DNA of 64,000 bases from Flavobacteriaceae bacterium PS02338 (GCA_029959615.1 JASCOD010000009.1:62001-126000); one strand, 5' to 3'; shown: positions 44,038-53,208, numbered from the stretch's first letter. Numbers and translations: made by a program. Notes: generated from the sequence alone by a model not told the origin.

Positions 44038-44057
44038 GTTGTAAATAGCGTGGTAAA

Positions 44058-44090
44058 AACCTCAGTAGCTTAGGCTACTGAGGTTTTTTT
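44058..44090 (+). terminator. Terminator after the DPP-IV-like gene
   Basis: CCTCAGTAGC and GCTACTGAGG pair perfectly around TTAG, followed by seven T. Confidence 0.93.
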
Positions 44091-44100
44091 GTTAAGCAGT

Positions 44101-44178
44101 TTGTCATCCTGGGTTTCGAGGGATCTGTTACTGAATTACTATACTTAACAGATCCTTCACTAGCGTTCAGGATGACAA
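44101..44178. repeat. TTGTCATCCTG nested inverted repeat
   Basis: Outer arms TTGTCATCCTG/CAGGATGACAA and inner arms GGATCTGTTA/TAACAGATCC are both perfect. Typical of dispersed Bacteroidota intergenic palindromes. Confidence 0.85.
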
Positions 44179-44252
44179 GAAATAACAAAAAGTATTTCTG
44201 CGTCAATCGGTGCTATTGACAGAAGTTCTTACGAAACAAAGCTTCTTTGCTC

Positions 44253-44371
44253 GTCGGAATTTGCAATTTCGAGGTCTTATCTACGGATTTGTAATCCGTA
44301 ATAAATTCAGCAAGGCTAAGTGTGGATTAAAAATCCACGGATAGGGCTTCGCGATTGCAAATCGCGAAGAG
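44253..44371. repeat. Row of four short palindromes with a GATT...AATC core
   Basis: CGGAATTTGCAATTTCG (44255-44271), TACGGATTTGTAATCCGTA (44282-44300), GTGGATTAAAAATCCAC (44322-44338) and CTTCGCGATTGC with AAATCGCGAAG (44347-44369). All share the same architecture but differ in outer bases. It lies in a gene-free gap downstream of an orphan gene. Confidence 0.75.
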
Positions 44372-44447
44372 CAGAGTTGGTATTAATCACCAATTATTTT
44401 TGTAGCGTAGATATGGTATGATAAGATCACCACAGGTAAAATTGTTC

Positions 44448-45059
44448 TCAAAGTTTAGTCGCATCTTTTGGAACTTTTCCTTTCCAAAATTCTTCTCTCT
44501 GCTTGTGGTCGCCTAAGTCCATTTTAAAGTTTGTCCAGTTACCAAAGAAGTTTTTTACTGCCATATTCCAGTTTCCTGTTACATCGTCTGCAAACTGCCA
44601 AAGAATATGATGGCCAGTTTCGTTTGAGAAACCTTCGTTGTCTGCTTGAAAAATCCCACCTGTCTTGTTCCAAATTTTTGACTTAATAGAAGTAACAATA
44701 GGAAAATTGTTGTCGTCAAACGAAGCGTTTAGAAGTTGAAAAGCGTAGATAACTTTTACTTTGTCGAAATATTTGTCCAACCAATTAGCAGCAGAAGCTG
44801 GTTTATAATTTTTAATATCCTCTCTAAATTCTTCCAGTTCCTCTTTACCAAGTTCACCTGCAACAACAGGATTACGTTCTATTTGCATAAGGTCATCACC
44901 GTCAGAATTTGCAACATTAATAACTGTCCAGTTGTCAGCAGGTTCGTTTTCGTCAAATGAAAACTTTGCCATTAAGTTGTCATTCTCCAGCCCGATTATA
45001 AGGTCGTCAATATGAATGTTGGTGTCTGATGTCCCTAAAACTCTAATATAATATCCCAT
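44448..45059 (-). CDS. Hypothetical protein (orphan)
   Basis: A 203-residue soluble, acidic, Asp/Asn/Trp-rich protein without signal peptide or membrane segments (MGYYIRVLGTSDTNIHIDDL...). No domain recognised. It lies with another orphan (45224-45847) in a stretch bordered by repeats, a typical spot for horizontally gained cargo. The size and composition would fit an immunity-type protein, but nothing in the sequence proves this. Confidence 0.6.
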   Translation of the reverse strand: MGYYIRVLGTSDTNIHIDDLIIGLENDNLMAKFSFDENEPADNWTVINVANSDGDDLMQIERNPVVAGELGKEELEEFREDIKNYKPASAANWLDKYFDKVKVIYAFQLLNASFDDNNFPIVTSIKSKIWNKTGGIFQADNEGFSNETGHHILWQFADDVTGNWNMAVKNFFGNWTNFKMDLGDHKQREEFWKGKVPKDATKL

Positions 45060-45194
45060 TTTCCTCTATTTTTTTGTAGTGTTGCATGTGGTAGGGTGGT
45101 AACTCCGTGCCACATTTTATATCTTGTTGCCATTGTTCAGTTTTAATTTTTTTGTTACTACTTTATTTCAGACAAAGTCTTTGTTTCAATATGG

Positions 45195-45227
45195 ATTTAA
45201 GTGACCGCTGAAAAAGCGAACACTTAA
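45195..45227 (-). terminator. Hairpin at the end of the 45224 orphan gene
   Basis: TTTAAGTG and CACTTAAA are perfect arms around an inner CGCT/AGCG hairpin. The arm overlaps the gene's stop region. T-rich sequence follows on the minus strand only weakly, so termination is probable rather than certain. Confidence 0.45.
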
Positions 45228-45847
45228 ACCAGAGGGATGCCGAAAAGTTTCTTTAACAACGATCGCCCCGTTTTTGGCAAGCTGCTGTTATGTACTGTCT
45301 TCCTTTCTGTCATCCGTTCATATATTTTGTCAAAGTCGGTTGACATCTTAAGATAATGGTCACTCCAGCCATTTGAAATTGAAAGCTCTTGATAAGAACA
45401 AGTTGGTAAAAATTCTACATGTACTTTTTCAAGTGTCTGCCAGTTACATTTTTCCATTTTTTCAATGTCTTGATTTAGCTCGTCCAAAAACTTGTCCGCA
45501 TTGTCAAAGCAAGCCCAAACGGTATCTATGTCTTTGGAGATAAAAGCTCTGATTTGCTTTAATATGTCTGCAACTTTTTGGAAGTCTTTGAAGCATTCAA
45601 TTCTACTAGTAAACAAATCAAAACTTTCATTATCACAGTTGTCCTTGAGTTTTGTTATCGTCTCGTCTATATATCTTTGAGCTGCAAGTCTTTTATTTAT
45701 TAATTCAATATCTTGGTAAAAGTTGTCGATTAGAGACCAATCGTTATTGTCAAACAGTTTCTTTTCCGAGTCAAGTCCAACTCTTGCGAGTGCGTCAGTG
45801 TCTCCGCCATAACTGTCGAATATTTTAATTTTCTCTATTGTAATCAT
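45224..45847 (-). CDS. Hypothetical helical protein (orphan)
   Basis: A 207-residue soluble protein rich in charged helices (for example NKRLAAQRYIDETITKLKDN and LDELNQDIEKMEK), with several Cys and Trp. No known domain is seen. The frame is open for 13 further codons, but MITIEKIKIFDSYGG looks like the natural start (ATG 45847). It is on the same strand as the other orphan, 165 bases upstream of it. Function unknown. Confidence 0.6.
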   Translation of the reverse strand: MITIEKIKIFDSYGGDTDALARVGLDSEKKLFDNNDWSLIDNFYQDIELINKRLAAQRYIDETITKLKDNCDNESFDLFTSRIECFKDFQKVADILKQIRAFISKDIDTVWACFDNADKFLDELNQDIEKMEKCNWQTLEKVHVEFLPTCSYQELSISNGWSDHYLKMSTDFDKIYERMTERKTVHNSSLPKTGRSLLKKLFGIPLV

Positions 45848-46059
45848 CGGTCGTCTTAAAATAGCACATAACTCGTTTATATGCACTACTCTATAGCACC
45901 ATTGCGCTATGAATAGCCTCTTATTTCTAATAAAATTTTCGGAAACTCTTTGAGAAAACCCGAACGTTGATTAACTCTAAGCTAGTACATTACTTTAAGG
46001 TTTGCAAGTCTATCTTTAATAAAAAAAAGAAGGAACATTGGCCTTCCGAGCAGCATTTA

Positions 46060-46374
46060 AGCACCTTTGCCGAGCAAATTGCTTGTTTAACTAGCATTGT
46101 TGCTTATAAAACAATCCGATAAGACGCTTTGAGGTTCAACATTGCTTCTTAGAGGTTCGAATTTTTCTTGTTGGAGGAGCAAATTGCTACTCAAAGCTTC
46201 GACTGAGCGTCTTTGAGTGACAACGTTACCTCTTTGAGAAGCAAACTTTTTTTGTCGGAAGAGCAATTTCCTTCTAAAAGCTTAATGGCCGAACCTTTTG
46301 GAAGCAAATTGCTAGGGTAGAGAAGGAAAGTTGAATCTTTGAGAGGCAAATTGCTAGCTAAGACTAGCATAAAC
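46060..46374. repeat. Degenerate array with recurring AGCAAATTGCT core
   Basis: A 315-base stretch where themes of about 22-24 bases recur: GAGCAAATTGCT (46073, 46179), GAAGCAAATTGCTAG (46303), GAGGCAAATTGCTAGC (46343), CTTTGAGAAGCAAAC, CTTTGAGTGACAACG and CTTTGAGGTTCAACATTGC. The minus strand is open for 62 codons (46191-46379) and reads as 7-8-residue repeats (SNLPLKD, SNLLPKG, SLLLKE, TLSLKD). It may be an old minisatellite or the ruin of a repeat protein gene. Confidence 0.65.
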
Positions 46375-46406
46375 ATCAAAGGGTCGAGAATTTTCGACCC
46401 TTTGAT
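46375..46406 (-). terminator. Perfect hairpin after the 46416 gene
   Basis: ATCAAAGGGTCGA and TCGACCCTTTGAT pair perfectly around a 6-base loop, 10 bases after the stop codon. No good T run follows, so it may stabilise the 3' end rather than terminate. Confidence 0.65.
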
Positions 46407-46415
46407 ACTTAACGA

Positions 46416-46895
46416 TTAAACTGTAGGTAAGGTGGTTCTCCTTTTACCTGGAAAGCGAAGCCTTAAATCGTCTTCGATGGCTTGAGAACCTGCAATATTA
46501 GACCTTGCCGCTCCTTTTACGGAGTTGTAGAAAATCAATGCGGCATCGTATGCCTCGCTACCGGCTAACATTTCTGCATCTTCTACAGCTCTTAACAGCG
46601 CAGTTAATTTTTGTTTGAGCGCTTGTAAACCTGCAGCCAGTTCGTAATCTTTTTTGGCCTCGACCAAGTCTAAAAATACAGGGCATAGCGACGGATTTTG
46701 TACCGCATATTCCAATGCCTTTTGTACAAAAGCCAAAGTTTTTTCGCCCATTTTCAACATGTGCGACCTGTCGTCGGTGGTCAGGTTAATGGTCAATACA
46801 TGTTTTAGCGTCTCGTTGATCGTGCTAATGTTGTCCATTACAGTGGTAGACTGTGCAGCAGTAATTACTGCCGAAATTTGATTTTTTTTAATCAT
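46416..46895 (-). CDS. Hypothetical helical protein next to the AGCAAATTGCT array
   Basis: A 159-residue soluble protein, nearly all helix (for example LKHVLTINLTTDDRSHMLKMG, LVEAKKDYELAAGLQALKQK) with a basic end (RFPGKRRTTLPTV). No signal peptide. I recognise no named domain. The gene ends in a perfect hairpin and is followed by the degenerate repeat array, which may be linked to it. Confidence 0.65.
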   Translation of the reverse strand: MIKKNQISAVITAAQSTTVMDNISTINETLKHVLTINLTTDDRSHMLKMGEKTLAFVQKALEYAVQNPSLCPVFLDLVEAKKDYELAAGLQALKQKLTALLRAVEDAEMLAGSEAYDAALIFYNSVKGAARSNIAGSQAIEDDLRLRFPGKRRTTLPTV

Positions 46896-47042
46896 GATAG
46901 AAATATATTAGGTTAATAAAAATCAAATTAAGAAATAATGTTAAGGTGCTGAAATTTAGATAATTCCGTAAAGTTTTAAGCCTTGTGGTGTAGGTTTTTA
47001 TATTTTATAAATCGGAATGTTTTCCATGAAAAAACTTAGAAA

Positions 47043-47164
47043 CTGTTTAAATTTCAGTTGGATAAAACACAGGTGTCACGTTGAGCTTGTCGAAACGCCT
47101 TTTTGCAAATAGTCTTCGACAAGCTCAGACTGACAAGTGAAAAAAATAAACGAAATTTAAACAG
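47043..47164. repeat. Nested inverted repeat (CTGTTTAAATTTC outer, TGTCAnnnTGAGCTTGTCGAA inner)
   Basis: Outer arms CTGTTTAAATTTC (47043-47055) and GAAATTTAAACAG (47152-47164) are perfect. Inner arms at 47074-47094 and 47115-47135 match at 18 of 21 positions. The inner element looks inserted into the outer one. Confidence 0.85.
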
Positions 47165-47336
47165 CTTCTGAGTTTTCGGTCTTGTTTGTTATATAACAAC
47201 GTTTTAAACCAAGAATTGCTGAGCTCAGCTAATCTTATAGCTTTCTTTGGTATATCCTTTCGTCTTACATACCCATTTTCACAGCCTGCTCAGCTATTTA
47301 TAAATGATGAAATACCTTTTCCAAAAATAGCTATAC

Positions 47337-47369
47337 AAAAAAAGCCCCGACTAAAAATCGGGGCTTTTC
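47337..47369 (-). terminator. Terminator of the 47389 permease gene
   Basis: AAAAGCCCCGA/TCGGGGCTTTT with a CTAAAAA loop, 20 bases after the stop codon; T tail present on both strands. Confidence 0.9.
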
Positions 47370-47388
47370 AATATAACGAATAGTGATA

Positions 47389-48816
47389 TTATCCTTGATT
47401 GTTCTTTCTTCCAAGAACAGAATTTTTCTTTCCGTATAAGAAATAGATAGCGATACCTAATCCCATCCAGATCGCTAACCTTATCCAAGCTTCGATAGGT
47501 AATGCAGCCATTAAGTAAACGCAAACAATAACACCTAAAATAGGCACTAAAGGTACTAAAGGCGTTCTGAATGGACGCTCTCTGTTAGGATCAGTTTTAC
47601 GTAAAATCATTACGCCAATACATACTAAAGAGAAAGCAAGTAAAGTACCTATCGATACCATGTGACCTAAATCTGTAACTGGCACAAAGCCTGCAAATAA
47701 ACTCACGAATACCATGAAAAATAAGTTGGTTTTCCAAGGAGTTCTGTATTTAGCGTGGATACTGCCAAAGAATTTAGGTAGTAAACCGTCTTTAGACATG
47801 GTATAGAATACTCTCGATTGACCCATCAACATTACTAGGATTACCGAAGTATAACCTGCTAAAATAGCAATGATTAATCCCATTTGTAACCAACCGTAAC
47901 CAGTTACTTTAAATGCTGTAGCTGCAGGAGAAGCATCGCCTTTGAAAATTTGGAAAGGCACTAATCCAGTCATTACGTGAGCAAATAGAACATATAATAC
48001 GGTACATACCGCTAATGATCCTAAGATACCTACAGGCATACCTTTCTGTGGATTCTTAGCTTCCTGAGCAGCGGTTGAAACGGCATCGAAACCAATAAAT
48101 GCGAAGAATACTAAGGCCGCACCAGAAGCAATTCCAGAAATACCAAATTCGCCACGTACACCAGTATTCTCAGGAATGTAAGGGGTATGGTAAGCTGGGT
48201 TGATGAATTTCCAACCTAAGCCGATGAATAACAATACTACCGCTACCTTTACTACTACTAAGAAGTTGTTTAAGCTTGCAGATTCTTTGGTGCCACGCAT
48301 TAACAATAATGAAAGTAGGGACACGATGATTACTGCAGGTAAGTTGATCCCACCGCCTTCGCCCTCTACAAAGGTTCTGGTGAGGTAGCTCGGCATCTCG
48401 AGACCAAACTCGTGTAAAAGTTTATTGAAATACCCAGACCATGATACGCCAACTGTGGCAGCACCTAATGCATATTCTAGCACTAAATCCCATCCAATGA
48501 TCCAAGCCATAAACTCGCCCATGGTGGCGTAAGAGTAAGTGTAAGCACTACCTGCTACAGGTATCATTGATGCAAACTCTGCATAACACAAACCAGCAAA
48601 AGCACAACCTACTGCGGCCAATACAAATGATAGGGTTACGGCAGGTCCAGCATGCTCGGCTGCAGCAATACCCGTTAAAGAGAATAAACCTGCACCAATA
48701 ATTGCTCCGATACCTAGTGCAACAAGACTCCTGTTACTTAAGGTACGTTTGAGTGTGCCTTCGCCACTTTCTGCCGATTCGGCAACAAGTACATCAATAG
48801 GCTTCTTTAAATTCAT
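47389..48816 (-). CDS. APC-superfamily amino acid permease (cationic amino acid transporter type)
   Basis: A 475-residue inner-membrane protein with about 12 helices. The first unwound helix carries GIGAIIGAGLFSLTG, the substrate-binding motif of APC transporters. Helix 2-3 shows GPAVTLSFVLAAVGCAFAGLCYAEFAS, typical of the CAT/YfnA branch that moves cationic or branched amino acids. The substrate is not certain. It ends in a terminator and lies next to hppA on the same strand. Confidence 0.92.
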   Translation of the reverse strand: MNLKKPIDVLVAESAESGEGTLKRTLSNRSLVALGIGAIIGAGLFSLTGIAAAEHAGPAVTLSFVLAAVGCAFAGLCYAEFASMIPVAGSAYTYSYATMGEFMAWIIGWDLVLEYALGAATVGVSWSGYFNKLLHEFGLEMPSYLTRTFVEGEGGGINLPAVIIVSLLSLLLMRGTKESASLNNFLVVVKVAVVLLFIGLGWKFINPAYHTPYIPENTGVRGEFGISGIASGAALVFFAFIGFDAVSTAAQEAKNPQKGMPVGILGSLAVCTVLYVLFAHVMTGLVPFQIFKGDASPAATAFKVTGYGWLQMGLIIAILAGYTSVILVMLMGQSRVFYTMSKDGLLPKFFGSIHAKYRTPWKTNLFFMVFVSLFAGFVPVTDLGHMVSIGTLLAFSLVCIGVMILRKTDPNRERPFRTPLVPLVPILGVIVCVYLMAALPIEAWIRLAIWMGLGIAIYFLYGKKNSVLGRKNNQG

Positions 48817-48894
48817 AAATTAATAAAATTAGTTGATTAGTCTGTTTGTTGATTTTTTATGACGCACCAAACCTAAAAAAAAATATCTATAAAT

Positions 48895-48925
48895 GAAAAA
48901 GGGATTTTTTGCAAAATCCCTTTTA
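48895..48925 (-). terminator. Terminator of hppA
   Basis: AAAAGGGATTTT/AAAATCCCTTTT around TTGC, 14 bases after the hppA stop. Confidence 0.9.
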
Positions 48926-48938
48926 TCTAGTAACAATT

Positions 48939-51191
48939 TTAGTGTTTAATTACGGTGTCTGTTTGGTTTACTAAAGTATCTATGGTTTCGTTGCCCAATG
49001 AATCAACACTTTTTTGAATGCTGATTTCTTGTTTAACTTCTAGTTGACTGCTATTTGAAGTATCTGCGCTTATGGCAATGTAAGGTGCAATTACCAGTGA
49101 TACGATAGACATCAATTTGATTAAGATGTTCATTGAAGGGCCAGAAGTGTCTTTAAAAGGATCGCCCACGGTATCACCTGTTACCGATGCTTTATGTGGT
49201 TCTGATTTTTTATAATACATCTCACCATTAATTTCTACGCCTTTTTCGAAAGATTTCTTGGCATTGTCCCAAGCACCACCTGCATTAGATTGGAAAATAC
49301 CCATCAATACACCCGATACAGTTACACCTGCTAATAAACCACCTAATACTTCTGGACCGAACAAGAAACCCACAATTACTGGAGTAATTAAAGCAATGGC
49401 TCCTGGCATCAACATTTCTCTAATAGAAGCTTGGGTTGAGATGGCCACGCACTTTTCGTATTCTGGTTTAGCTTTGTACTCCATAATACCCGGAATTTCT
49501 CTAAACTGGCGACGAACTTCTTGTACCATGTCCATCGCTGCTTTACCTACCGCTTGGATACATAATGCAGAGAATACGAATGGGATCATTCCACCTACAA
49601 ATAGACCCGCTAAAACTGGAGCTTTGTAAATGTCGATCGCTGAAATGCCAGCGATACCTACAAAAGCTGCGAATAAAGCTAATGAAGTTAAAGCGGCCGA
49701 AGCAATGGCAAATCCTTTTCCAGTTGCTGCAGTGGTATTACCTACAGCATCTAAGTTATCTGTACGTTCACGCACTTCTGGAGGTAATTGGCTCATTTCT
49801 GCAATGCCACCTGCGTTATCTGCAATTGGACCAAATGCATCAATAGCTAATTGCATAGCTGTAGTAGCCATCATACCTGCAGCTGCAATAGCTACACCGT
49901 ATAAACCCGCAAAATAATAAGATGCCATGATACCGCCTGCCAAAACTAAGATTGGGATAACAGTAGATTTCATTCCTACCGAAAGACCAGCAATAATATT
50001 GGTAGCGTGACCAGTTGAAGATTGTTGAATAATTGAGTTAACTGGACCTTTGCCCATTGCAGTATAATATTCGGTAACGATACTCATGATGGTACCTACT
50101 ATCAAACCAACTAAAATGGCATAAAATACATTGATATTCGAAAACTCGTAGCCACGTAAGCTTAAGGTTTCTGGTAGCATCCATTTTACTAAAAAGAAAG
50201 AGGCAATAGCAGTGATGATAATGGAAGACCAGTTACCCAAGTTTAAGGCATTTTGTACGTTAGATTTCTCGTCTTTAATCGTCACAAACCAAGTTCCTAT
50301 AATAGAGAAGATAATACCTAAGCCGCAAATCACCATGGGTAATAGGATAGGAGACATGCCTCCAAATTTATCTGTAACCGTAATTTCTTGCCCCAATACC
50401 ATGGTTGCTAAAATAGTAGCTACATAAGAACCGAATAAATCGGCACCCATTCCAGCCACGTCACCCACATTATCACCTACGTTATCGGCAATGGTAGCAG
50501 GGTTGCGCACGTCATCTTCCGGAATGCCTGCTTCCACCTTACCTACTAAATCAGCACCTACGTCGGCAGCTTTGGTATAGATACCACCACCTACACGAGC
50601 AAATAAGGCGATTGATTCAGCACCTAGAGAAAATCCGGTTAATACTTCAATGGCGGTTTTCATTTCGGCACTATTGGCACCAATTACGTTAAAGTACTTT
50701 AAGAATACGATAAATAAACCGCCTAAGCCCAGTACCGCTAAACCAGCCACACCTAGTCCCATAACAGAACCACCAGTGAAACTTACTTTTAATGCTTGCT
50801 TTAAGCTTGTTCTGGCCGCTTGTGTGGTTCTCACATTGGCCTTTGTCGCTGATTTCATGCCGATGTATCCTGCCAATGCAGAAAATACAGCGCCAATAAT
50901 GAAGGCGATAGAAATGATCCAGCTAGAATGAATCGCTTTACCATTTACTTCTGTTACTGTACCCGAATAGGCTAGTAATGCACCTGCTAAAACAGCGAAA
51001 ATACTTAAGATCTTCCATTCGGCTTTTAAAAAGGCCATAGCACCATCGGCAATGTAGCCGGCAAGTTCTTGCATGTTGGCATCGCCCGCATCTTGTTTGT
51101 TAACCCAAGCGCTTTTAACCGCCATTACCAAGATGCCTACCAAGCCAAGTAGGGGAATCGCATAAATAAGATTGTCTTGTAAAAAATCCAT
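48939..51191 (-). CDS. hppA: Membrane-bound pyrophosphatase, K+-dependent type
   Basis: A 750-residue, about 16-helix enzyme that splits pyrophosphate and pumps H+ or Na+ across the membrane. Catalytic motifs are DVGADLVGKVEAGIPEDDVRN-type (DxxxDxxxK), DNVGDNVGDVAGMGADLF and the C-terminal DNAKKSFEKG. The segment GNTTAATGKGFA has Ala where K+-independent enzymes have Lys, so it should need K+. The C-terminal about 60 residues (after TGDTVGDPFKDTSGPS) form a last helix and a Ser/Thr-rich tail. K+-dependent enzymes of Bacteroidota may pump Na+; ion choice is not read from this sequence with certainty. Confidence 0.94.
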   Translation of the reverse strand: MDFLQDNLIYAIPLLGLVGILVMAVKSAWVNKQDAGDANMQELAGYIADGAMAFLKAEWKILSIFAVLAGALLAYSGTVTEVNGKAIHSSWIISIAFIIGAVFSALAGYIGMKSATKANVRTTQAARTSLKQALKVSFTGGSVMGLGVAGLAVLGLGGLFIVFLKYFNVIGANSAEMKTAIEVLTGFSLGAESIALFARVGGGIYTKAADVGADLVGKVEAGIPEDDVRNPATIADNVGDNVGDVAGMGADLFGSYVATILATMVLGQEITVTDKFGGMSPILLPMVICGLGIIFSIIGTWFVTIKDEKSNVQNALNLGNWSSIIITAIASFFLVKWMLPETLSLRGYEFSNINVFYAILVGLIVGTIMSIVTEYYTAMGKGPVNSIIQQSSTGHATNIIAGLSVGMKSTVIPILVLAGGIMASYYFAGLYGVAIAAAGMMATTAMQLAIDAFGPIADNAGGIAEMSQLPPEVRERTDNLDAVGNTTAATGKGFAIASAALTSLALFAAFVGIAGISAIDIYKAPVLAGLFVGGMIPFVFSALCIQAVGKAAMDMVQEVRRQFREIPGIMEYKAKPEYEKCVAISTQASIREMLMPGAIALITPVIVGFLFGPEVLGGLLAGVTVSGVLMGIFQSNAGGAWDNAKKSFEKGVEINGEMYYKKSEPHKASVTGDTVGDPFKDTSGPSMNILIKLMSIVSLVIAPYIAISADTSNSSQLEVKQEISIQKSVDSLGNETIDTLVNQTDTVIKH

Positions 51192-51293
51192 AGTTCAAAT
51201 TTATATTTAGTCGTTTAGTTGATTAATCGAAACACAAGGTAAATAAAAAAACAATTGAGTGTCAAGATATTTCGTAAGCTGTTCGAAAAAAAA

Positions 51294-51372
51294 TAGCCAC
51301 AGATACACAGATAATGATTTGAATGATATCCGTTAGTAAATACAATGATATTCATCTGTTTGTCTGTGGCTA
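51294..51372. repeat. GCCACAGAT inverted repeat without insertion
   Basis: TAGCCACAGATACACAGAT (51294-51312) and ATCTGTTTGTCTGTGGCTA (51354-51372) are imperfect inverted arms (17 of 19). Confidence 0.8.
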
Positions 51373-51405
51373 AAATGTGTCAATGTATTAATAAAGTAGA
51401 GAAAA

Positions 51406-51633
51406 AGCCACAGTACCTGACCCGATATGTCGGGATGCACAGATAGAATTCCATGTGTCTATGTGTTTAAAATATTTTTGTTTTTATCAAAGAGATGAAA
51501 TACTGTGGTTCAAAGTAGATGGAAAAAGTAGAAGGTGTTTTTTGAATCTAACCACATAGACACATAGGTGTATTGTTAGTTGTATGAAAAGACTGTGTAT
51601 TTAATAAAAGAGATAAATCTGTGCATCTGTGGC
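51406..51633. repeat. Second GCCACAGAT inverted repeat, one arm with the 21-base insertion, plus inner CATAGACACATAG hairpin
   Basis: Left arm GCCACAG (51407-51413), insertion 51414-51434 (reverse orientation), then ATGCACAGAT (51435-51444). Right arm ATCTGTGCATCTGTGGC (51617-51633) is uninterrupted. Inside are CCATGTGTCTATGTG and CACATAGACACATAGG. It lies just upstream of the second permease gene. Confidence 0.85.
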
Positions 51634-51705
51634 AACAAAACAAATTTATTCATCTCTTTTTTTATCTTAGCTTCTCATAACCAAAAACTAAACTAAACTA
51701 AACAA

Positions 51706-53145
51706 ATGGAAAATCAACAAGAAGAGGTTTCTTCTAAGCGAAAATTAGGCCTTTTTGATGGGGCAATGCTCGTAATGGGTTCGATGATTGGCAGCGGTAT
51801 TTTTATTGTAAGTGCCGATGTAATGAGAAACCTAGGTTCGGGTTACTGGCTAATTGTTGTTTGGGTGATTACAGGAGTAATGACAGTTGCCGCTGCAATT
51901 TCTTATGGTGAGCTTTCTTCTATATTTCCTAAAGCAGGTGGACAATACACTTATTTGAAAGAAATTTTTGGTAAGATGATGGGCTTTCTTTATGGTTGGG
52001 GATTGTTTACCGTAATCCAAACTGGTACTATTGCTGCAGTTGCCGTTGCCTTTGGCAAGTTTACAGCTTATCTCATCCCAGCTTTAAATGATGCCGCTCC
52101 AATTTTTCAAAGTGGTGGTTATAAAATTACATGGATACAGATTGTAGCTATTGGTGTTATCCTATTACTTACTTATATCAATACAAAAGGTGTTGAGGCT
52201 GGTAAATTGCTACAGAATGTTTTTACTGGTTCTAAAATTGTAGCCCTAATTGGTCTAATTGTTTTAGGGTTTCTGTTGATTAAAAATAGCTTCTGGACTG
52301 AAAACATGAGTTTTGGATGGGGTGCTTTTAATAACCTTAGTACCGACGCGAGTGGTAACTTTTTGAAGTCTGGATGGGAGTCTATTTCTGGAATGGCCAT
52401 CATGGGCGGTATTGCAGCTGCAATGGTGGGTTCTGTGTTTTCTAGCGTAGCTTGGGAAAACGTAACTTTTGTTTCTGGAGAAATCGAAAATCCTAAAAGA
52501 AATGTGGTGCGATCAATGGTTTTGGGTACTGCTGCGGTAATGATTCTTTATCTATTGGTCAATTTTGTATACCTAAATGCATTAAATAGAGATGGAATTG
52601 CTTTTGCTCCTAATGATAGGGTTGCCGTTGTGGTTTCAGAACAGATTTTTGGCAGCGGGATAGGTACAATTGTAATTGCTGTATTGGTAATGGTTTCTAC
52701 TTTTGGTTGCGTTAATGGGATCGTGTTGGCAGGTGCTAGGGTTTTCCAGACCATGGCAAAGGATGGGATGTTTTTTAAAGCAGCTATAAGCAATAATAAA
52801 AATGGAGTTCCCGAAAAATCACTTTGGATGCAGGGTATTTGGGCTTCTCTATTGTGCTTAAGCGGGCAGTATGGCAACCTTTTAGATATGATTTCTTTTG
52901 TGATTGTGCTATTTTATATGATTACTGTTTTCGGAGTGATTTATTTAAGGTTCAAAAAACCTGATCTAGAAAGACCTTATAAAACATGGTTGTACCCAGT
53001 TACACCAATTATTTACCTATTAATTGGAATTGCATTTTGTACACTACTCTTAATTTATAAACAGCAATATACTTGGCCGGGCTTAATTATTGTTTTAATA
53101 GGTGTTCCTATTTATTTCTTAATTAATAGAAAAAATACAGCATAA
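51706..53145 (+). CDS. APC-superfamily amino acid permease
   Basis: A 479-residue, about 12-helix transporter. The first helix shows MIGSGIFIVSADV and helix 2 AAISYGELSSIFPKAGGQYTYLKE, as in the LAT/AdiC-like branch that exchanges neutral or cationic amino acids. The substrate is not assignable. It is flanked by GCCACAGAT-type hairpin repeats on both sides (51406-51633 and 53435-53597). Confidence 0.9.
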   Translation: MENQQEEVSSKRKLGLFDGAMLVMGSMIGSGIFIVSADVMRNLGSGYWLIVVWVITGVMTVAAAISYGELSSIFPKAGGQYTYLKEIFGKMMGFLYGWGLFTVIQTGTIAAVAVAFGKFTAYLIPALNDAAPIFQSGGYKITWIQIVAIGVILLLTYINTKGVEAGKLLQNVFTGSKIVALIGLIVLGFLLIKNSFWTENMSFGWGAFNNLSTDASGNFLKSGWESISGMAIMGGIAAAMVGSVFSSVAWENVTFVSGEIENPKRNVVRSMVLGTAAVMILYLLVNFVYLNALNRDGIAFAPNDRVAVVVSEQIFGSGIGTIVIAVLVMVSTFGCVNGIVLAGARVFQTMAKDGMFFKAAISNNKNGVPEKSLWMQGIWASLLCLSGQYGNLLDMISFVIVLFYMITVFGVIYLRFKKPDLERPYKTWLYPVTPIIYLLIGIAFCTLLLIYKQQYTWPGLIIVLIGVPIYFLINRKNTA

Positions 53146-53173
53146 GTAGGCTTAAGAACTGATAATAATTTAG

Positions 53174-53208
53174 AAACGATTGGGTTAGTGCTCAGTCGTT
53201 TTTTTTTG
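53174..53208 (+). terminator. Terminator after the second permease
   Basis: AACGATTGGG/CTCAGTCGTT, with one mismatch near the loop, followed by eight T. Confidence 0.75.

Noticed and set aside
44101..44371. Possible CRISPR or IS element
   Set aside because: Palindromes are not equal-spaced identical repeats and no transposase or Cas gene is near.
46191..46379. 62-codon minus-strand ORF within the AGCAAATTGCT array
   Set aside because: The product is only a reading of the repeat and overlaps the hairpin after the 46416 gene. Kept as a repeat feature, not a gene.
47186..47383. 65-codon plus-strand ORF
   Set aside because: It runs through the terminator of the convergent permease gene and its end encodes terminator bases; no family features.
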